DNA of 50,818 nucleotides from an uncultured Robinsoniella sp. (GTDB lineage: Bacteria > Bacillota > Clostridia > Lachnospirales > Lachnospiraceae). Position 1 is the stretch's first letter, and each line of letters opens with the position of its first letter. The DNA is taken from the NCBI GenBank assembly GCA_900539655.1, contig UQCR01000041.1, positions 1 through 50,818 of the forward strand. The letters run 5' to 3'. This document shows positions 47,935 to 50,818 of this stretch, piece by piece. A program made the position numbers and the translations under genes. The notes below the pieces were generated by a model that saw only the letters and a program-made list of their open reading frames with translations, made no database searches and was not told the DNA's origin.

Positions 47935-50751
47935 ATGAAACGACAAACACGATGCCTGGCATTCAGTCTAGCATTAATGCTTCTCTTTTGTGCCGGGATT
48001 CCAAAACTCTATGTGTCTGCCGGCAGCACTTCCAAAGAAAATACAACAACACGCCGGGTACTAAAAGTCGCATATCCCATTATGAAGGGAATTTCTGATA
48101 TAGATGAGGCTGGCAACCGGACAGGACAGGTGGCTGATTTTTTAAGTGAAATTTCAAAATATACCAATTGGGAATACGAATTTGTAGATGGTAACGGCGG
48201 TGACCTGATGAATCAGCTGATAGCCGGAGACATTGATTTAATGGGCGGTATGTTCTATGACAAAAGCTATGAAGAATGGTTTGACTATCCCGATTATACC
48301 ATTGGTTACAGCCACGCGGTGCTTCTTGCAAGAAAAAACGATACTGACATCCGAAGCTACGATATCCAGACAATAAATGGAAAAACCATTGGCGTATTTG
48401 AAAAGGCCAAAGATAAAATAGAACGGCTGCAAAAATTTCTGGATCTCAATGCCATTACCTGCGAACTGAAGTACTATACAAATGATGATATGATAGATGA
48501 AAAACTATATCACCATCTGGAAAATGGAGATGTGGACCTTCTTCTGGGTAACGATCAGGATGCAGACGGTACATTCCGGATAGCGGCTGAATTTCAGGCG
48601 CAGCCAATGTATATCGTTACTACTCACGGAAATCAGGATATTTTGGATGAACTCAATCAGGCAATGTGGTTTATTCTGGATTCCAATCCTAACTATGCCC
48701 AGGAGCACTATGATATCAATTATCCCAATATCACGGATACAAAGCTCACTTTCACCCAGGAAGAGAGAGATTTTATCGATGAGGGAAAGCCGGTAAAGGT
48801 GGCAGCAATATCACAGTGGCATCCCTTATTCTGTCTGGAAGATGAAAGTGACCACAATGGTATTGTTCCTGAATTGTTGAAAAAAATAGAAGAAGATTCC
48901 GGCCTGACATTCGAATTCGTCTTTGCCGACAATTATAATGATGCCATAGAACTGGTGCAAAACGGAAAAGCAGATATGCTCGGATGCTTTCTGGATAACG
49001 AATCCACGGCCACAGAAAAAGGACTGGCTCTGACTGCTTCTTATTCCTCAATGAGTAATATAATAGTTAAAAATAAATTTATAAGCTACCCCTCAGACGG
49101 GTTAACTGCCGCTATTTTAGACGGAAGAACCCTTCCTTCTTCTGTGAAAGCAGATCAGGTAAAAATTTATCCCACAACTCTGGCGGGTATCAAAGCCGTA
49201 AACAGCGGTGAAGCAGATTATATCTTTGGGTTATCAGCAGGTATGGAGAGGGATCTTCAGTCAGGCAGTTTTCAAAATGTTACCATCCTTACCACTAACA
49301 CCACCAAAACTAATGCTGCTTTTGCACTTCCACGCCCGGTAACACCGACTCTTCTCACGATATTAAATAAATCAATCAGCAATTTAACAGAAACTGACAA
49401 AGCAGCCATAACCAACCGCAACATGGTGTCTCTGGGATTTAATAATGTTACACTTTCCACAATGATATATTCCAATCCCCTTGCGTTTATTTTGATCGTA
49501 ACCGTATTTCTTCTGCTGCTGGTTGCAATTTTGTTAATCATTATGCGTTCCAGAGTAAGAAATACACTGATGAAAAATGAACTGCAGAAAGCAGAAGCTG
49601 CAAATCGAGCCAAAAGTGGTTTCCTGTCCAAAATGTCACATGAAATCCGTACTCCTATGAATGCCATTGTAGGATTATCCAACCTCGCGAGTATGTCGGC
49701 AGATGTTACACCGGCAGTAGCCGAATACCTGCAGAAAATCCAGTCATCGTCCCATTATCTTCTGGCACTGATCAATGATATTCTGGATATGTCCAAGATC
49801 GAAAATGAAAAAATGGTATTAGATGAAGAGGAATTTACCCTGTCCGTTATGCTGAATGAACTGGAAAGTATGATACAGTCCCAGGGTGAGCAAAAAGGGC
49901 TGGATTGCACGTTTCATTATCAGATACCCCATGACTGGCTTGTGGGGGATGTGATAAGGCTGAAGCAGATATTAACCAATCTGATGTCTAATGCACTGAA
50001 GTTTACCCCCTCCGGGGGCACCATCCGGCTGGATGCTGCAGAACTTTCCCATACAGATACCCATGCTAGGATCCGCTTCTCAGTCAGAGATACCGGTGTA
50101 GGAATCCCTGAAGATGCGTTAGAACGAATCTTTGTTGCATTTGAACAGGCGGGTAACTCTGTTTCCAAAAGTTCAGGAACCGGATTAGGTCTGCCAATCA
50201 GTCAAACCATCGTACATTTAATGGGGGGCAATCTAAGTGTAGAAAGCACACCGGGAAAAGGCTCAGAATTCTCTTTTACTATAGAGTTTCCTATTTGCAG
50301 AGAGAAGCCCCATATCCAGCAAGATAATGCATTGGATCAGGAATCGGATGGACAGGAACAACCCGATTTGGCAGCTCTTCAAATTCTTCTTGCGGAAGAC
50401 AATGACCTCAATGCTGAAATTGCAGTTGAGCTGTTGGAAATGCAGGGTGCCCACGTTCAACGCGTACAAAATGGGCAGGAAGCCGTAGATCAGTTTCGTA
50501 ACAGCCCTTCCGGATATTATCATTGTATACTTATGGATATTCAGATGCCTGTTAAAAATGGCCTGGATGCAACCAGGGAAATCCGTGAATTAAGCCACCC
50601 GGATGCACAGAATATACCAATCATAGCCATGACAGCCAATTCTTTCAAAGAAGATATGGACGCTGCATATGCTGCTGGTATGAACAACTTTGTGCCTAAG
50701 CCCATTGATGTCAGCCACCTGTTCCAGGTATTAAGTGAAATTCTGAAATAA
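47935..50751 (+). CDS. BvgS-like hybrid sensor histidine kinase
   Basis: A 938-residue membrane sensor. After a signal peptide (LAFSLALMLLFCAGI) come two SBP_bac_3 domains (about residues 45-275 and 285-500), one membrane helix near 515-540 (FILIVTVFLLLLVAILLII), then HisKA with His569 in KMSHEIRTPMN, HATPase with NLMSNALKF and DTGVGIPEDAL, and a receiver domain with Asp868 in ILMDIQMP. No output domain follows, so a phosphotransfer partner or response regulator should exist elsewhere. Tandem binding domains suggest sensing of amino acids or similar small molecules. GGAAGGAAA precedes the ATG. Confidence 0.9.
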   Translation: MKRQTRCLAFSLALMLLFCAGIPKLYVSAGSTSKENTTTRRVLKVAYPIMKGISDIDEAGNRTGQVADFLSEISKYTNWEYEFVDGNGGDLMNQLIAGDIDLMGGMFYDKSYEEWFDYPDYTIGYSHAVLLARKNDTDIRSYDIQTINGKTIGVFEKAKDKIERLQKFLDLNAITCELKYYTNDDMIDEKLYHHLENGDVDLLLGNDQDADGTFRIAAEFQAQPMYIVTTHGNQDILDELNQAMWFILDSNPNYAQEHYDINYPNITDTKLTFTQEERDFIDEGKPVKVAAISQWHPLFCLEDESDHNGIVPELLKKIEEDSGLTFEFVFADNYNDAIELVQNGKADMLGCFLDNESTATEKGLALTASYSSMSNIIVKNKFISYPSDGLTAAILDGRTLPSSVKADQVKIYPTTLAGIKAVNSGEADYIFGLSAGMERDLQSGSFQNVTILTTNTTKTNAAFALPRPVTPTLLTILNKSISNLTETDKAAITNRNMVSLGFNNVTLSTMIYSNPLAFILIVTVFLLLLVAILLIIMRSRVRNTLMKNELQKAEAANRAKSGFLSKMSHEIRTPMNAIVGLSNLASMSADVTPAVAEYLQKIQSSSHYLLALINDILDMSKIENEKMVLDEEEFTLSVMLNELESMIQSQGEQKGLDCTFHYQIPHDWLVGDVIRLKQILTNLMSNALKFTPSGGTIRLDAAELSHTDTHARIRFSVRDTGVGIPEDALERIFVAFEQAGNSVSKSSGTGLGLPISQTIVHLMGGNLSVESTPGKGSEFSFTIEFPICREKPHIQQDNALDQESDGQEQPDLAALQILLAEDNDLNAEIAVELLEMQGAHVQRVQNGQEAVDQFRNSPSGYYHCILMDIQMPVKNGLDATREIRELSHPDAQNIPIIAMTANSFKEDMDAAYAAGMNNFVPKPIDVSHLFQVLSEILK

Positions 50752-50818
50752 TGAAAAAAGAGGGGCTGTAAAATAAGTCCCTAATTAGGAATCGCCAGTT
50801 CCGGCAAATGCCGGCTCT

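Noticed and set aside
48080..50523. Minus-strand frames opposite the hybrid kinase
   Set aside because: Shadows of a strongly supported gene with all catalytic motifs.
1..50818. CRISPR arrays, tRNA or rRNA genes
   Set aside because: No regularly spaced repeats and no recognisable cloverleaf or ribosomal sequence were seen on reading both strands; a covariance search was not possible.

Overview
The window looks like a chromosome segment of a Lachnospiraceae-type Firmicute (Clostridia). The reasons are strong AGGAGG ribosome sites, moderate-to-low GC, families typical of that group (DUF5688, DUF4320, DUF6133, DUF6017), and a PocR/AraC-regulated sugar locus. Positions 1 to about 36610 are the right-hand part of a large integrated mobile element; its left end, integrase and any type IV secretion genes lie outside the window. 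Positions 36610 to 50818 are host chromosome.

Mobile element, read in its direction of transcription (right to left, all minus strand). The right end (36262-36608) is non-coding and holds inverted repeats, an outward promoter and a recombination-core-like dyad. Then come a maintenance module (small membrane protein, DUF6017 replication-type protein, a frameshifted XRE regulator, two small genes, ParM and ParR), a radical SAM protein and small genes. Next is a Tad-type pilus locus: three pilin-like genes (one truncated, one intact, one without leader), prepilin peptidase, CpaB, TadZ, CpaF, TadB, TadC, a DUF4320 pseudopilin, a TadE-like protein, a membrane-anchored charged protein and a large secreted protein. 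After a terminator come two uncharacterised genes, a PAPS-reductase-like enzyme, a Mom-like (XF1762) protein, a TOPRIM/DUF3991 protein, and a tandem array of seven divergent DUF5688 paralogues.

A second mobile element sits inside the first. A Tn554-type element (about 19537-30044) with three tyrosine recombinases and a small TnpC-like protein has entered between two pilin genes, apparently at the ribosome-binding site of the second. It carries two probable defence modules: RloA/RloB (AbiL-like) and a nuclease-HerA pair. The nuclease-HerA pair is visibly more AT-rich than its neighbours.

Host region. The large element interrupts a sugar ABC transporter ATPase gene inside its Walker A codons. 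This leaves a fragment next to a glycosidase and a lipoprotein sugar-binding protein. A divergently transcribed LacI-type regulator fused to a solute-binding domain follows, with paired operator-like sites between the two promoters. Next are a PocR-AraC regulator and an isomerase, FGGY kinase and class II aldolase operon, which look like a pathway from an aldose to a phosphorylated ketose that is then cleaved. A BvgS-like hybrid sensor kinase with two solute-binding domains closes the window. The substrate of this locus is not evident from sequence. No rRNA, tRNA or CRISPR array was recognised.
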